A stretch of 64,000 nucleotides of DNA from Membranipora membranacea (Eukaryota > Bryozoa > Gymnolaemata > Cheilostomatida > Membraniporidae), in assembly GCA_914767715.1 (NCBI GenBank), contig OU612071.1:9097493-9161492 (forward strand), given 5' to 3'. Both the position numbers and the translations under genes were made by a program. Below are positions 13,580 to 25,789 of the stretch, one piece after another (position 1 is the stretch's first letter; each line of letters begins with the position of its first letter). The notes beneath the pieces were generated by a model. The model did no database searches and had not been told where the DNA came from. It saw nothing but the letters and a program-made list of their open reading frames with translations.

Positions 13580-13905
13580 TCATAGGCATCTGGAGTTACA
13601 AGCATGTATATGTATGCTTTGCCAATGTCCATGATCATGATCATGGACATTGGTCACCCATCCTAGTCCTTTCCAAGCAAGGTATAGGCCATAGGCATCT
13701 GGAGTTACGAGCATGTACAGTGAGTATGAACCATACTCACTGGACATGCTTGAAACTCCAGATGCCTATCTATGGTAAAGACATGGTCCCCTGGGACTTA
13801 TATGTCTTTACTTTGCCATGTCCAGTATCAACCACCCCAAAAAACAATGATACTGGTCATCGGCAAAGTAAAGACATGTAAGTCCAAGGGACCCATGAGT
13901 AAAGT
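13580..13905. repeat. Cluster of related hairpin repeats
   Basis: 13692-13769 folds on arms GGCATCTGGAGTT / AACTCCAGATGCC. 13787-13835 pairs with 13853-13903 through GGGACTTATATGTCTTTACT and its imperfect complement. Copies of the motif GGCATCTGGAG also occur at 13588 and at 11322, so this is a small dispersed family. Confidence 0.7.
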
Positions 13906-14993
13906 AGAAAAAGAAGAAGTGATTAGTTAGTTAAGTAGTAGTAATGATGATTATTATTATTTATACATACATACAAACGTTGGAAATATTTAGCTGAATT
14001 AGTGAGTGCTACTACTATATAAGGATGGAAACCGTTACCTGAAACTTGCTGAGACTGGAAAGGAAAACACTACAGCAGTATAGACTTCATTAGCAGAGTA
14101 GAGTATGCAGCTTTACATCAACCGAAATCCTGACCATGTTTTGGATTAGGCAGAAAATGAGATGACTACCCCTGATTGGCTTGGTGGGATTAAATTAACC
14201 AATTAGAATGTGTTTTCCAAATTTCCTCATTTTAGTCATTTCATCGTAAAACTGAGAAACACGCGTGCTAACGCGTACTTTCAAGAGAAATTCCGCATTT
14301 CCGCATTTTAGTGAACCCCAACTTTTCCGCTCTGTTATAGCCCTAATTCCAAAATTAGTAATTTTAGAAGGGGGCTCTTTCATTTAATTCAAAAAGTTGA
14401 AGTAGAAACTCGGGATGATTATAGTGAGTCCGTTTTTTGCATTTATTTGTTGTGAAGAAGAATTTGGAAGTAAAATATTCTGAAAAAAGAAATTTTTTCC
14501 AACTCATAAGCATCTGCAGACAGTTGAGTGTATGGGAAATGAGTTATTCCTAGTAGGTTAAAAGTGAGTGAAAGAATAACATCTTAACTAGCAACTGCAC
14601 AAATCAATGGAGCAACATAGCTCTATTCCCTAGGCTTGGCTAGTGGCTACTACTAACAAACTACATTATTAATTAGTTACTCTTACTGGCTATTAGTTCT
14701 GGTGAGCAAACTTATTTTCACAATCATTCTACACTGTCACCTACCTTCCTATTCTATTGCTAACCCGCTTGAATGACTTGTCAGACCAAGGAGTAATTTT
14801 TTCTCAGACTGTCTCATGCCTCTCGATGGTCTTTGAGTGAGTCTTGTTGTGATAGTAAAAACTAATAAAGAGCTACACAATCACACTCACTGCTATCCAA
14901 AATAAATCTCAACCACCAAGATAAGATACTGCCCTAGGGGAGTCAGTTTTAGGCCTACTGTTAAACTGTCACTTGTAATCTCTTATCATTTTT

Positions 14994-15078
14994 ATCAACC
15001 AAAGTGAACAAGTCCATGCAGAGATGGTCATGTACTGTACATGACAATCTTTGCACGGACTTTTTCACTTTGGTTGAT
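14994..15078. repeat. 85-bp hairpin element (right arm)
   Basis: Mirror copy of 7740-7824 with a few base differences. The inner CATGTACTGTACATG palindrome is kept. Confidence 0.85.
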
Positions 15079-16424
15079 TTAAATGTACTGTCAAATTCTG
15101 TCACTCAAGCTATTCATTTAACCCCCATTGTACTACTGTGGAGTACTGTCTTCCATTGCGTAATACACTACCTGTTTAGCTTGCATGATTTGAGGGTGAG
15201 AGTTGAGGTGATCTTAAACCATAGCGCTTAGCTGATAATCACAGTGTCTCCCGTCGGCCGGGTCAAAACCTTTACATTATGTTTACTTTTGCTTCCTCTT
15301 ACTCAACATCGTGGTGTTGATCACTCACCAATAAATAACAGAACTGATTATGAACCTCACATCTTTTCTATTTTAGATTTTGTAAGTCTGCCAACAATGT
15401 CGGTGCAAGCTTAACCCAGTGACTCCTGATCAAATGATCCTGATTACATGGCAATTGTTGAAGGTGTGAGGGGCCTAGTGTCAACATAGGATTTGAATTT
15501 ATCTGGGACATGACGATCGTAACTGGTGACTGAAACAGCCTAGAAAGCTGTGAGTAAAATATCTTTCACCCCTAATAAATGATACGGGGTTTGGGTAGAA
15601 CAGGTTTAATCCAATTTGCTCGCAGTCCGGTCTTTCCCAATATACTGGTGAGCCTCCGGCTCAAAACCTAAATGCAGGGAAATTGGATCAAACTTGATCT
15701 AGGTTTTGGGAGATGGAGGGTTAGGAGTTGCAGGGGCTGTGAGTGTAAGCATCCTAAGATGTGGATTCTTATGTATAATCACACCTTTAGGTCCAAGTTA
15801 CAAACCTCTGTGACCACCCTGTGAGAAAGAGACATGAATGCTGACTTTGTTGGTGGGAAAAAAGTTTACTTACTTACGTTTACTTGGTATGAAATGTGGT
15901 CGGAGTTTGTATTATTGCAAAAACTAGGTCTATGCATGCCTGCTTGAAACATGTGATGCTGATTTCTCCTATGAAATAGTTTTAGTTGCAAAATTCTAAA
16001 AAGTATTTTATGGGGAAGAATCAGCAACAGCGATCGTTGCATTTCAAGTTAAAAATATAGTAACTGGATAAATGTAAGATAAGCTTCGCCCCTACGTCAT
16101 CCTGATATAGAGATTATGAATGCTTTTCTAACCAATAAATTCAGCACTTCCGTTTGAGGTCAACTTATTCACACATGGTGACCCCGGAGTCTCAAAATTG
16201 GACATGTAGAATATAACGTCAGGTAGCATCATACCTACCACCAAATGCTCATTTCATGACACATTACAGTGATTGAAAATACTAAAAAAAACTGTCAGTG
16301 CATTTTTTATGCATACTCATTGAGAGCATAGAACATGGACTATGCTGGCTAACAACATATGTGGGTTTTAAAATTAAGGTTTAATTAATTGGAGCTATTA
16401 AAAATATTTAATATTTAATATTTT

Positions 16425-17490
16425 TCAGATGCCCTCATTCAGAGAAAGAAATAGAAAGTGGTAATGAAGAGTGATGCTTGATAGACACCTGGAAGATGCA
16501 CCTGGAAAGGTAAGCTGACATAACAACACCAGTTATCCCCCATCCAATTTGTGAGGTTAAACTGCCTGATGATTTTGTACACCGTTGACTCACAAAATTT
16601 TCCTCCGGCCCCTCCAATCGTCCCTGCCACTGATTTTTATTTGTATCTAGAGTATATAATCCTGAGGGTGGTTTTGATTATAGACTCATTTGCCATTTTG
16701 TCTGGACTCCTGGGGATAAAGTGTGGATAAACCCTGGACAGCCACTTGCCATTGTTTAAATTCATCAACTGATAAACTTTGAAAGTCAGTCATCTCGATA
16801 TGCATAACGCTAGAGGGGATCTCACATCAAATTTAATCTTATTCACGCATATATGTTAGCCTGGGTAGGCTTTCGGGGTTGGTTGGTTGGGGAGCGGGGT
16901 TCCCCTTCCTCCACTACCCACCCCCGACAGCCTACCCAAGCTACATATATGTCCTGTTTTGAGTGTAGATGAATTATCATAGGCCTAAAAGATTTTTAAT
17001 CTCAAAGTTGTCTTGTTTCAATTTAATTTTGTGTCTAGAGTATGTTATCCTGAGGGTGATCTCAATTAGAGACTCATCTGCTATTTTTCTGTTTTGAGTG
17101 CAGATGAATGATTATAGGCCTAAAAGTTTTCTAGTCACAAAGTTTTCTTTTCGTAACTTTTTCACGGGAGGGAATTCCAACACAGATGTAGACCCACACC
17201 TCATAAATTTTGAAGTGAAGATGGTTTAAGATTGACTGCGACTTATTTAAATTTTTTTTCAGATGCCCCTGCACAGAGAAAGAAATAGAAATGGTTAGTG
17301 TAGTTATAGAGATGGACGTGTGACAGATACCTGGAAGATGCACCTGGAAAGGTAAGCTGACTCAACACCACCAGTCATTCCTCATCCGTTTTTTTAAACT
17401 AAAAGCTGTCTAATGGTTTCATGAACTACTGACTCACTTTAAAAGTCTAAATTTGCCCTCATCTATTTGACCCTGCAACAGATTTAATTT
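16425..17490 (+). repeat. Tandem duplicated segment with exon-like unit (right arm)
   Basis: Two related units start at about 16425 and 17264 (offset about 840 bp). Each has a TTTTTCAG-type acceptor, a roughly 85-nt segment and the same donor CTGGAAAG|GTAAGCTGAC. In both units all three frames of the exon-like segment meet stops, so they look like decayed exons, a non-coding exon, or a repeat. The mirror units in the left arm are at about 6394-6100 and 5560-5330. The duplication therefore predates the inverted duplication. Confidence 0.6.
16848..16951. repeat. 100-bp hairpin element (right arm)
   Basis: Mirror copy of 5871-5970 with the same CATATATG ends and complementary GGGTAGGCT arms. 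The GGTT unit is one copy longer here. Confidence 0.75.
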
Positions 17491-17745
17491 TGTGCCGCTA
17501 TTGCCTGGGTTCCTGCAATTAAACTATTTAACTAAATTACTTTTTACCTTAAAGCCTTCTTGGCCCCTCTTCACTATGCCCACAATAATGCTGGTCCATA
17601 CAAAAGGTAACCCTGTCCTTGGTGTGATACATAGAGATTTTAGACTTTCCCAAAATGCATTGTGATATTAGTAGGATATGTATATTATATAGGCTTGTAA
17701 TGTTCAAGAGAGGAAGAAAATTAGAGTTATTTGCTCTCTTTACAG

Positions 17746-18063
17746 GTAATTTCCGAACCTATCGTTGCCCACAGCCCAAAAATATCAACAAAACAGTATG
17801 CTGGCTCAACTGGATCTCGACCGTGGAGAAAAAAATGGTTATGTCGAGGGAAAAGGATAACAATTCATAGGACTAACTCTTTGATTGCAGATAATTTAGT
17901 CACATGTATCTGCCCAGACTATGCACAACAACATTTGGCAAACATTAACAGCGAGCTAGGCCAGGTTGAGTTCCGATGTCGCCTCTACAGCACAGACTTT
18001 AATAGCTACTACCACGCCTATGAAACCGAATATTTGATTATGAACTGTATAAGCATTGTGTAA
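17746..18063 (+). CDS. Candidate 3'-terminal exon, 105 residues (right-arm copy)
   Basis: Opens in phase 0 directly after TTGCTCTCTTTACAG (ends 17745), a good acceptor with a pyrimidine tract. It continues 105 codons to TAA at 18061-18063. Cysteines lie in W-L-C-R, V-T-C-I-C-P, F-R-C-R and M-N-C-I. It has no start methionine, so it must be a downstream exon if real. The upstream donor exon was not identified. The product is unknown. Confidence 0.35.
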   Translation, partial: VISEPIVAHSPKISTKQYAGSTGSRPWRKKWLCRGKRITIHRTNSLIADNLVTCICPDYAQQHLANINSELGQVEFRCRLYSTDFNSYYHAYETEYLIMNCISIV

Positions 18064-19039
18064 GCAAATTTGACCTACCCACTACCTGCATGTATGGTCA
18101 AACTACAATTTTGTGAAGACTTCAGCTGGATACGCAATGAAGTGACCAACTGAGACTTTCAGGTTCTCTTCGCCCTGAGGATCATTTCTATTCTATGAGG
18201 CTATACATATAACTGTCATTATCTAAACTGTTGCCTACAGTATAAAGAAGGTGAATATAGCTGTGAATGGAATAGCAATCTATGTAACTGTTGCTAGTCT
18301 TGCCAGTAGATTACTCAAAGTTCAAACAGCCATTTAATTGATTGAGTTTGGTATAATTAGATGGTCCCAGTTTCATTCATGAGTTTATAGCCATCTCAGC
18401 CTATAACCCTTTTAGATTGTAAACATAATTCTATGAAAGGAACTTAATCAACGAATATTTAACGCTAAGAAAAACATAATCTTAACAGTTTGTTAACATA
18501 ACTATGTCTGACTTATGAAAGGCTGCATGAAAATCAAAGTTCAATGATACATTCATATCGTTAGTTTGGCGTCAAAATGAAATATGTATGAACTATGTTT
18601 GAAGCCAAAATGAGGATAATATTATAATGATACTTTCAGTTCGATAATATTATAATGATACTTTCAGTTCGTCAAACTAACGCTATCATTTTTCTGTGTG
18701 TGCCTGTCCAACAATCCAAGTGATGCACCATCTTTAAAGAATAAGATCTACTCAATGTTTTCATCAATGATGGGTATTGTCAATAATAATCAGCGTCAGA
18801 GCCAGATGCAATAACAGTCAGGAGGTAAAAGTTGAGATTCACCTCACAATGATAGCTGAACACTGTCGCCTTTATTGCCGATGATGTGTTGGTTGATGTG
18901 TTTATAGGTGTTGCTGATTGGTTTATGTGTTGTGCAGGTGTTGTTGAATGGTATGGCTGATGTATCGCAGCGTTGTTATTATTGTCGATGTGCGGTGTTA
19001 CCGGTTAATTAATTTGTTTCCATTTTGTCCATTTTTTAG

Positions 19040-19175
19040 GATATGGTCTCACAACACCATCAATGCAAACAATGACAAAGTCTCTGCACTAAGGAGTTGT
19101 CCTTTCATAGGATGGGAAAAGACAACTAATGACTCATGTATTGCTAAGCATCATGAAAGATTCTGCCAAATCTGA
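19040..19175 (+). CDS. Candidate terminal exon, small Cys protein (right-arm copy)
   Basis: The frame opens after CCATTTTTTAG (19029-19039) in phase 2 and runs 44 codons to TGA at 19173-19175. Three cysteines and several charged residues are present. It lies on the plus strand between the 17746-18063 and 20198-20456 exon candidates, so the three could belong to one or more genes of the right arm. The mirror copy is open too. The family is unknown. Confidence 0.25.
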
Positions 19176-20197
19176 TCTTTCAAGCTTGATAAATTGGCTT
19201 ATAGATTATGACGACGCCCTGATAGCCCATCACTCATATAGCTTGTCTGAGCTGGGAGGGTGGGAGAGGTGGAGCTTGCTTTCATAAGAATTGACCAATC
19301 AGAGCTCAGTAATTGCTCTCAATCATGGGTACTGGACTGAAAATATTAAGATTTTTTTCAGTCTGACATGACATTTGTAAATGGTCATCTCACTCATATG
19401 AGCATTCTCTCAGTTATGATTTTAATACTGCCCCAGCCTTAAAAAATGTCAATCAATCAATATTTACATAATATCACCTGATATCAAGCACAAGAGCTGA
19501 TTGCAGCACTGGAAAACATTGAGATTAGCATAAAAAAAAGGAGGACAATTTTTTCAACAGTACCTATGGTTGTTAACAAAAATATTGAGTGCAATCTCCA
19601 TATATCCCACCCTCCCCGGACTGAGGCTTTTAGAATTCTCACTGAAAATCTTCGGAACACCACTGTTCACAGGTCAGGATTTATATTGCATTCCCACCCC
19701 TGAAATAACCCTAAAATGCTTTATAATTTTCTGTATGTTGGTCAATTCTCAAATAAAAGCTAGACAAAATAAGACTTAGCATGTTTTTTGAAATTTAATT
19801 CTAAATTATGAGCATGATAAAAATATTATGCAAGCTCCTGCCTTAAATGGAAGCTGCTGTCAATAATTATTTGTAAACTTTACTTTGACAATGACTAATT
19901 ATTTTATTATGCTATCAATATAAATGCCAATGTTGTTTCCCTTGGGTAATTGAGCTTTCCGTGAAAAGATTAGAGTTGTAGCATTTTTCCGCTGCCTTGA
20001 AAGGTGGGTTTGTGATTATTATCTATCCTATCCCAATTTTGTCGCTTAGTCTCAAAGCGTCAAGAAAAAATTTTATTTTATGGGTTCGTCTCACTAAATA
20101 AACCTCAGATGCTCATAGGAGAAATATTTGAAAGAGGTTAAGATCAAATATGTGAGGGTAATATTCTTGGGTCCTTCATATGGCTTTGTTTGCGCAG

Positions 20198-20456
20198 CCT
20201 TAACTCTTGGATTTCTTCTGCGAATTGCTATTGCTGACGTCAACAGCAGAGAAACCAGTAGATATTTTGTTTGTACCATAAACGCCAAAGTGTTTTGTGC
20301 TGAGCTAATTCCATGCCTGGATAGGCTGTAATTAAAGTGTGATTTTGGAAATAACTCAAGTTATGTGGACAAGATCTTATCTTGCCCTGCCTTTTTTGTT
20401 TTCAGCTAGTTCTCCTGGTGTTGTTAGCAACTGTTGCCATTGGCATTCTGATTTGA
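20198..20456 (+). pseudogene. Right-arm copy of anchored protein exons, with early stop
   Basis: Mirror of 1969-2226. The exon opens after TTTGCGCAG at 20189-20197. One base change (TAC to TAA, about 20330-20332) ends the frame before the last two cysteines that the left copy keeps. The following hydrophobic terminal exon (20406-20456, 16 residues then TGA) is unchanged. Either this copy is broken, or splicing leaves the exon before the stop through the weak GTGTGA site nearby. The family is not recognised. Confidence 0.35.
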
Positions 20457-21005
20457 ACCATTGAAGCATTGTACACAAAGCTATAGCAATCATTGACTAC
20501 TTCACTTGAGTAACAAAATACTACTAGGTTGTGATGTTATGGAAATTTAAAATGAACTGAATGAAATTGGAGCAGTTGTAACACACATTGCAATCAGCTA
20601 CAGGCCACGCCTAACTTTGTTTCTAATTGGTCAATAGTCTGAACTTTGACTTCTCAAAGTTTCGTGTTATGACTACCAGCAAAACCCAGCATTATTATGA
20701 TTATGATCACAGCGTGTTGAGCTGTTAGCTTTCGATTCAAACTATAGCCTAAGTTATTTCTTCGAATACTGGAATAAGCAAGAAGGGTGCAGGACGAGCC
20801 CGGCAATGATCATAAGTTATTTCTGAGTACATGAAATGACAACTCATCATGGTGATATGGATCATCTCCCTCGGACTCTAATGCTCACTCCTATACGAGT
20901 AATTCTCCACAATTACCAGATTTTTTCGCAAAACTCCACAGTTCCTCTACCGAGATGTTCGGACTGATTCTCTTCTGTACTGGTAACATCTCTACTTCAT
21001 TTGAA

Positions 21006-23460
21006 CTGCATGATGGTAAGTCTCTAAAAATTGTCTTCCTTAGAATCTGATGCTTACTCTCATACTTTAACGAGATACACAGGATTTCTAAGCAATGTTC
21101 TGATTATGATCTTTTATTGAATGCCAGCAAAACTCAGGAAATATTATTTTCTACTCAACGAACTAAGCCCCATACCCCTCCTATTGTTTTAAATGGTGAA
21201 AGCATTACTATGTGTGACAAAGTCACTTATCTTGGTATTATGTTAGATCAAAAGCTGCGCTTTGAAGAACACATTCAGTCTGTTATGAGTAAAGCTGAGC
21301 GGCGAATATATATTGTCAGGAATTTTGTACATCTTAGCACCATACCCCTTGCCACTATGTTATTTAAAAGTTTTATTGTTTCCCTGCTCACTTATTGTTT
21401 ACCAGTATTATACACTACTATTATTGCTAAAGACAAGAAGTGTTTGAGCAAGTTTTTTGATCAGGCCTCAAAGCTCAAACTCCAAGTAGATGATCTCGAC
21501 AGCCTTATGACTAAGCATACCAAAACACTTGCCCTCCGATATATCCATGACGATGACCACTTTATGAACAACTTTCTTGCTAAATGCCCCTCAGGCAGGT
21601 ATCGAACAATTAAACACAGAAGTGCCCTTGGTAAAGGCAATTTTTTGAGGCATGCTATCCATATTTTAAATGATATTCTCTTTTAATCATCCATCAGTGT
21701 TTAATCTTATTTTTCCTTGTATGTGCTGGCTCCTTTTCAGTATGAACACCCTTATCTCGCAACATATTAATTTTATGTTAGTGATAGAATACAATCAATC
21801 AATCAATCAATTATATGTGAAGAATTTGCTATTGAAATTGCTCACCTACTTTGGAAGATCCTCTACTGAAATGTTCAGCTCTTTGACTTCTGTTGAGAGT
21901 ACATATTCACTTCAGTAAAATTCACGATGGTAGGTGTAAAGGTTAATTCAAAATATCACAATTGTGGGTCATTTTCCTTTGTCGAAAGATAAGATGAGAA
22001 ATAGTTATTATATAGTAATTAGATAAGTCTCGAGAAACTAATATATCAATTATAAAGTTAAAAGTGTTTCACTAAGTGTACACCACAAATATTATCACTA
22101 CTCATTACCACAATTCTGTTTTTTCCAGGTGTCCATCCTGGCTACCTTCTGCATCATCTTAACAGCAAACCTATGTGGATTTCAGTAAGTAAAATGATTT
22201 AATCAGTACTTGCCCTTCAGAAAACTGCTACCTTGATTATTTAATTTCCGAATGCAAATTGCAATCAGTACAGTTTGAAAGGTCCAGAACAGGTATTTGC
22301 CTCTGAAGTTGGTTACAAATTTATAGTTTGTAAAAACCATTTTTGACAACAGCAGCCAAGCATATATATTATCATGATGTAAATTGATCCTGTGCCTTTT
22401 CTTGTTAAAATATTTCTCAAATGATTTCTGAGACAACAAGCTTCTCATTATTCCATGCTAGCTTAAAAAGCCTGCATTGGTTGATCCACAATGTCTAGGC
22501 TGAATTGGATTGAATCACTTTACCTGCAATCTTTCTGCACATGGACATAGAAATATCATTTTGGATAGATTTTTTGAGTTGAGATTGATCCTGTTATCAT
22601 GTCTTTGCCGGCTTGACACCAGAGAGAAAGTACCAATTTGATGACAAATTCTGTGGGAGAAGACAAAAAAACAGTCCTTGCACTAAGAATTATTTATCTG
22701 GTAAGTTTGAATGTTTCCACTCAGGCCTAAAATTCTACGCCGGCCCAAAGGTCTGCCAAGTTACACAAATCATGAGTTCACAACATACCCTATCTTAGAA
22801 GTTTGGCAGTGCTTCTAACAGGTTTCGGTGTGCTCTTAGACCTTGTAGAGCTTGCCATGTATACCCCCTTACCAAATGAAATACTGAATGACAAACTTGA
22901 AATCGTTATCTCAACTTAAACTTCTGCTGCCAAGAAAATGTGTGAGATTGAAGTCTGTATAGCTCAATACTAGCATAACGAGGCCGCAATCTCAGCATTG
23001 TCACTTAATGATCAAAAACTTAGCACGGACTCAGCGTAAAAATCAGGGTATGAAATTGGCTCATTCAGTGATGATGTTATTATTATAAACTGGTAAGACG
23101 GAAATATGTAACTGATTCAGTTGGATCAATTTCATGATTTTGATTGGTCATTTAGTGACAATACTTATTTTGTTAGTTTTGAGTGATGCGGAATTCATTT
23201 TCTTGAGTGGCACCAGGAGTTTAAGCCTATTATTACCAGAGCATGTCTCATCATTAACCCTTTACTGTAAATTCATTGCTTGAACCAGACTACAACTCAG
23301 AAAAAAATGCTCAGCCTTCTTTGCTTCATTGTAAAAGTGTTGTGTCCTCTTTTTAATGAATATGTGTGAGCAGTTGTTTTATTAGCCATAATAGCCTGTT
23401 GTTATTTCATTGCAGATGCGATGACCAGACAGGTTGATTGGTGGATCCTACTCAGTGTTT
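21006..23460 (+). CDS. Small secreted protein gene, right arm (partial model)
   Basis: Two candidate first exons end in ATG placed at a donor: ATGATG|GTAAGT at about 21011 and ATG|GTAGGT at about 21930. The signal-peptide exon 22129-22184 (56 nt, phase 0 in, phase 2 out) reads V-S-I-L-A-T-F-C-I-I-L-T-A-N-L-C-G-F. An exon 22627-22700 (F-D-D-K-F-C-G-R-R and S-P-C-T-K-N-Y-L-S-G) can follow in phase, then an exon from 23415 that stops at 23460. The last exon lies outside the palindrome, so only the right copy has this 3' end. The product would be a short secreted peptide of unknown family. The signal exon matches that of the NHL-mucin gene downstream in length and phase. Confidence 0.4.
21065..21808 (+). 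mobile_element. 5'-truncated LINE 3' end (L2/CR1/jockey-like RT)
   Basis: This segment is absent from the mirror site in the left arm, where CTCATA joins AATTATATGTGA directly. Coding begins at the insertion edge and ends at TAA near 21686. It shows the hallmarks of the C-terminal reverse transcriptase region of non-LTR elements: L-L-L-N-A-S-K-T-Q, V-T-Y-L-G-I-M-L-D, a thumb-like segment, and a closing F-L-R-H-A-I-H-I-L-N-D. A short 3' tail ends in repeated CAAT units (21790-21808), as in L2/CR1-type elements. 5' truncation at insertion is normal for this class. Confidence 0.9.
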
Positions 23461-25660
23461 GATCATAGTTGTAGCTGTCACATAAAGCTCAGTTACTCGA
23501 TAATGATCCCAGGTCAAATATATTTGGCAAAGGTAAGATTAGCTACTGCCGAAAAACAAAAGTACTCCCAGTTTTATTTTCACACTGCAATACTCATCCC
23601 GGAGTACAAAATAGGTTGTGTCTGGGAAAGTGTTGGAATAATTATGATATGTATTTCCATTGCCTAGGATTGTCCAAGGTCATCCAACTTCATTTCAATG
23701 TTGTATTCACACAGTACCCAGATGTAAAATGAGTCTGGGTCAGTATCTTGGAGTTAGTGAGCATCAAACTTTCCCTCTGTAAACCCAGATACACTTTTTT
23801 CGCTGGAATTATGGTATTCTCATGTTCAAATTGACTAGGATGGCTAATGCTGGTATGGCTGCCATGGAAAATGTGGACCAGCATTTAGAATAAGTTTTGG
23901 AAGCATCCTGCTGGAGCACAAAAGCAAAAGTCGCGCTCAAAAATCTTTTGCTTTCAAGTTGTGAGTGATAATTATTCATTATGATATACTGTTATTGTAA
24001 TTGGACACCTGTGAATTATCGAAAAATAGGAGGCTCCCTAGAAACACTATAAAGCTTTGCCACAATTGCCAACAGGCTGAGTAAATTGGCTTTTTCTTAA
24101 ATCCTCCCATAAATGCCGATAACTTTTAGCATTGCCAATAGGGCTTGATCAGTCAAATTATAGGTACAGCAGCCCGCTGCCACATTAAAAGAGAGCAGCA
24201 CCTCCATCAAAGTTATTGATTAATTCTTTTAACAATAATATGTTTCCCTCAAGCGGTCAATTTCCTCAATGGTTCATTGAACTGAGTAAATTTCGCTCTA
24301 GGTACCCAGGGCTCTAAATCTGTGTTACAACAACTGCTAGTCTTTGTGCATAAAGTTAGAGATTATTATCGATGCTTTGAAAGTTATGCAGCTCAGCAAG
24401 ACCTCATTGTTTGCTTTGTCGATTGCAAAGTAATCGATTCACCTAGTTAATGATCCCTTTCCCTGAAACAATCAACTTTGATTCAAGCTGAACCTATAGA
24501 CGTAATCTGAATTCATTGTTGAGCCTTTCATGTGAGTGCAAGATTCTTATCTCCTCCCAGGTTTGAGTACTCAGCCAAAGCTCTTGTAACTGCACACTTA
24601 AATGTTAGAGAAAATTTATATTTTCTGATATCCATGTCATTGCTAAGTTATTTGCAGCTGTTAACTTGTTGAGCCTATCCCCTCTTATCCAGTGAGAATA
24701 CTTTCACACCAGCTAGAACAAACAAATTTTCGAATGCTTGTTAACGATATCAAAATTAAACAACTGATTCTTCATGGAATATTCAATTATAGCATTTTTA
24801 GGTCACTCCATTGAGCATTCTAGGGGAGGCAGAGCGTCCCTGCATGTTTTATTTAGCTGAAACGGTGAAGGTTCAGAGCAGCTGCCTAAAAGAGGGGAAT
24901 CTCAAGATTGAAAAAAGCTTGACATGAAACCTTGACCCATTGTCTGTCAGACTTCATTCATTGAAATGATTGCTAAATAATTTTGTGAATTTTCTATGAG
25001 CCAAGTTGGTAATGTTCTAATCAGGGAGCATTCTGACAGCTGCCATAAGGTATAAGAGTTAATTAAATATAATTGTTTATCTTGACAAACAATAGTGCCC
25101 AGCAGGACCTCACAGCGTTCCTTTGTTTGAAAAGTTCATTGATCAAATTTTCGTATGCTTAGTTTTTGGCAACCAGTCAACTCAGATTTGCACCTAAAGA
25201 GGAAAATCTGAACGCTTATTGAGCATGTACTGAGAGCACAAGATTTCAATCTTCTGTTACCTGGCTATAGAAAGCATAAATAGAAATCCAGTCCTTTGTG
25301 ATGTCTTGATATTGCTCAGTTCTCTGCACAGCTCATTTAACTTGAAAGTTTGAAGAAATAGTTTCAAATTTGAATTCGACTACAAGATTGTTATATCCTG
25401 CCTTGCGGGGGACCAGCAACAAGAACATCTGTTTTGGTTTTTATAAAGGACACATTCTGATCAAAGCTCTTGCCAGATTTATACATTACCGTCACTAAGC
25501 TTTGAATGCGTATATATGAAGCGTGATAAATTTAAGAAACTGTTATGCGTTAGAAATTTTCATATAAAAACAGCGAGCCTGCATAAAATAGCATCCAGTG
25601 GTACTTAATTCCGTGAACAAGTGCCTTGAATTCTAGACAACACATTGTTTATAAACTAGT
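23166..25660. other. Intergenic or intronic, no clear gene
   Basis: Apart from the short exon candidate ending at 23460, I see no supported coding exon. The sequence is AT-rich, with open frames no longer than about 75 codons. Confidence 0.5.
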
Positions 25661-25789
25661 AATATATCCATTTTGTCGATACAAAATGTGAAGATATACT
25701 TTGCACGACGATTGATTCGCTCTCTCCTAAGCTCAGAAGATATAACGTTTACTCAGAGAACAACTCAAACCTTGTTTGCTTCTCCCGAT

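Larger units (their letters stand above)
7979..14839. other. Unique spacer of the palindrome, no gene seen
   Basis: This 6.9 kb loop separates the arms. I see no convincing coding exon in it. The longest open frames (about 60-80 codons, for example 9491-9715 and 10241-10486) have no recognisable domain and no good splice context. It holds several short hairpin elements, listed separately, and an (AT)n run near 11890-11907. Confidence 0.6.
14840..23165. repeat. Right arm of large palindrome
   Basis: Reverse complement of 1-7978. The inner boundary is sharp: both arms share the sequence up to ACAAGACT read from the left arm (7971-7978) and then differ completely. The outer boundary in the window is 23165, the mate of base 1. 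The right arm carries a 744-bp LINE fragment (21065-21808) missing from the left arm and lacks about 400 bp present at 2881-3284. Exon-like segments for secreted proteins lie on the plus strand here. Confidence 0.95.
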
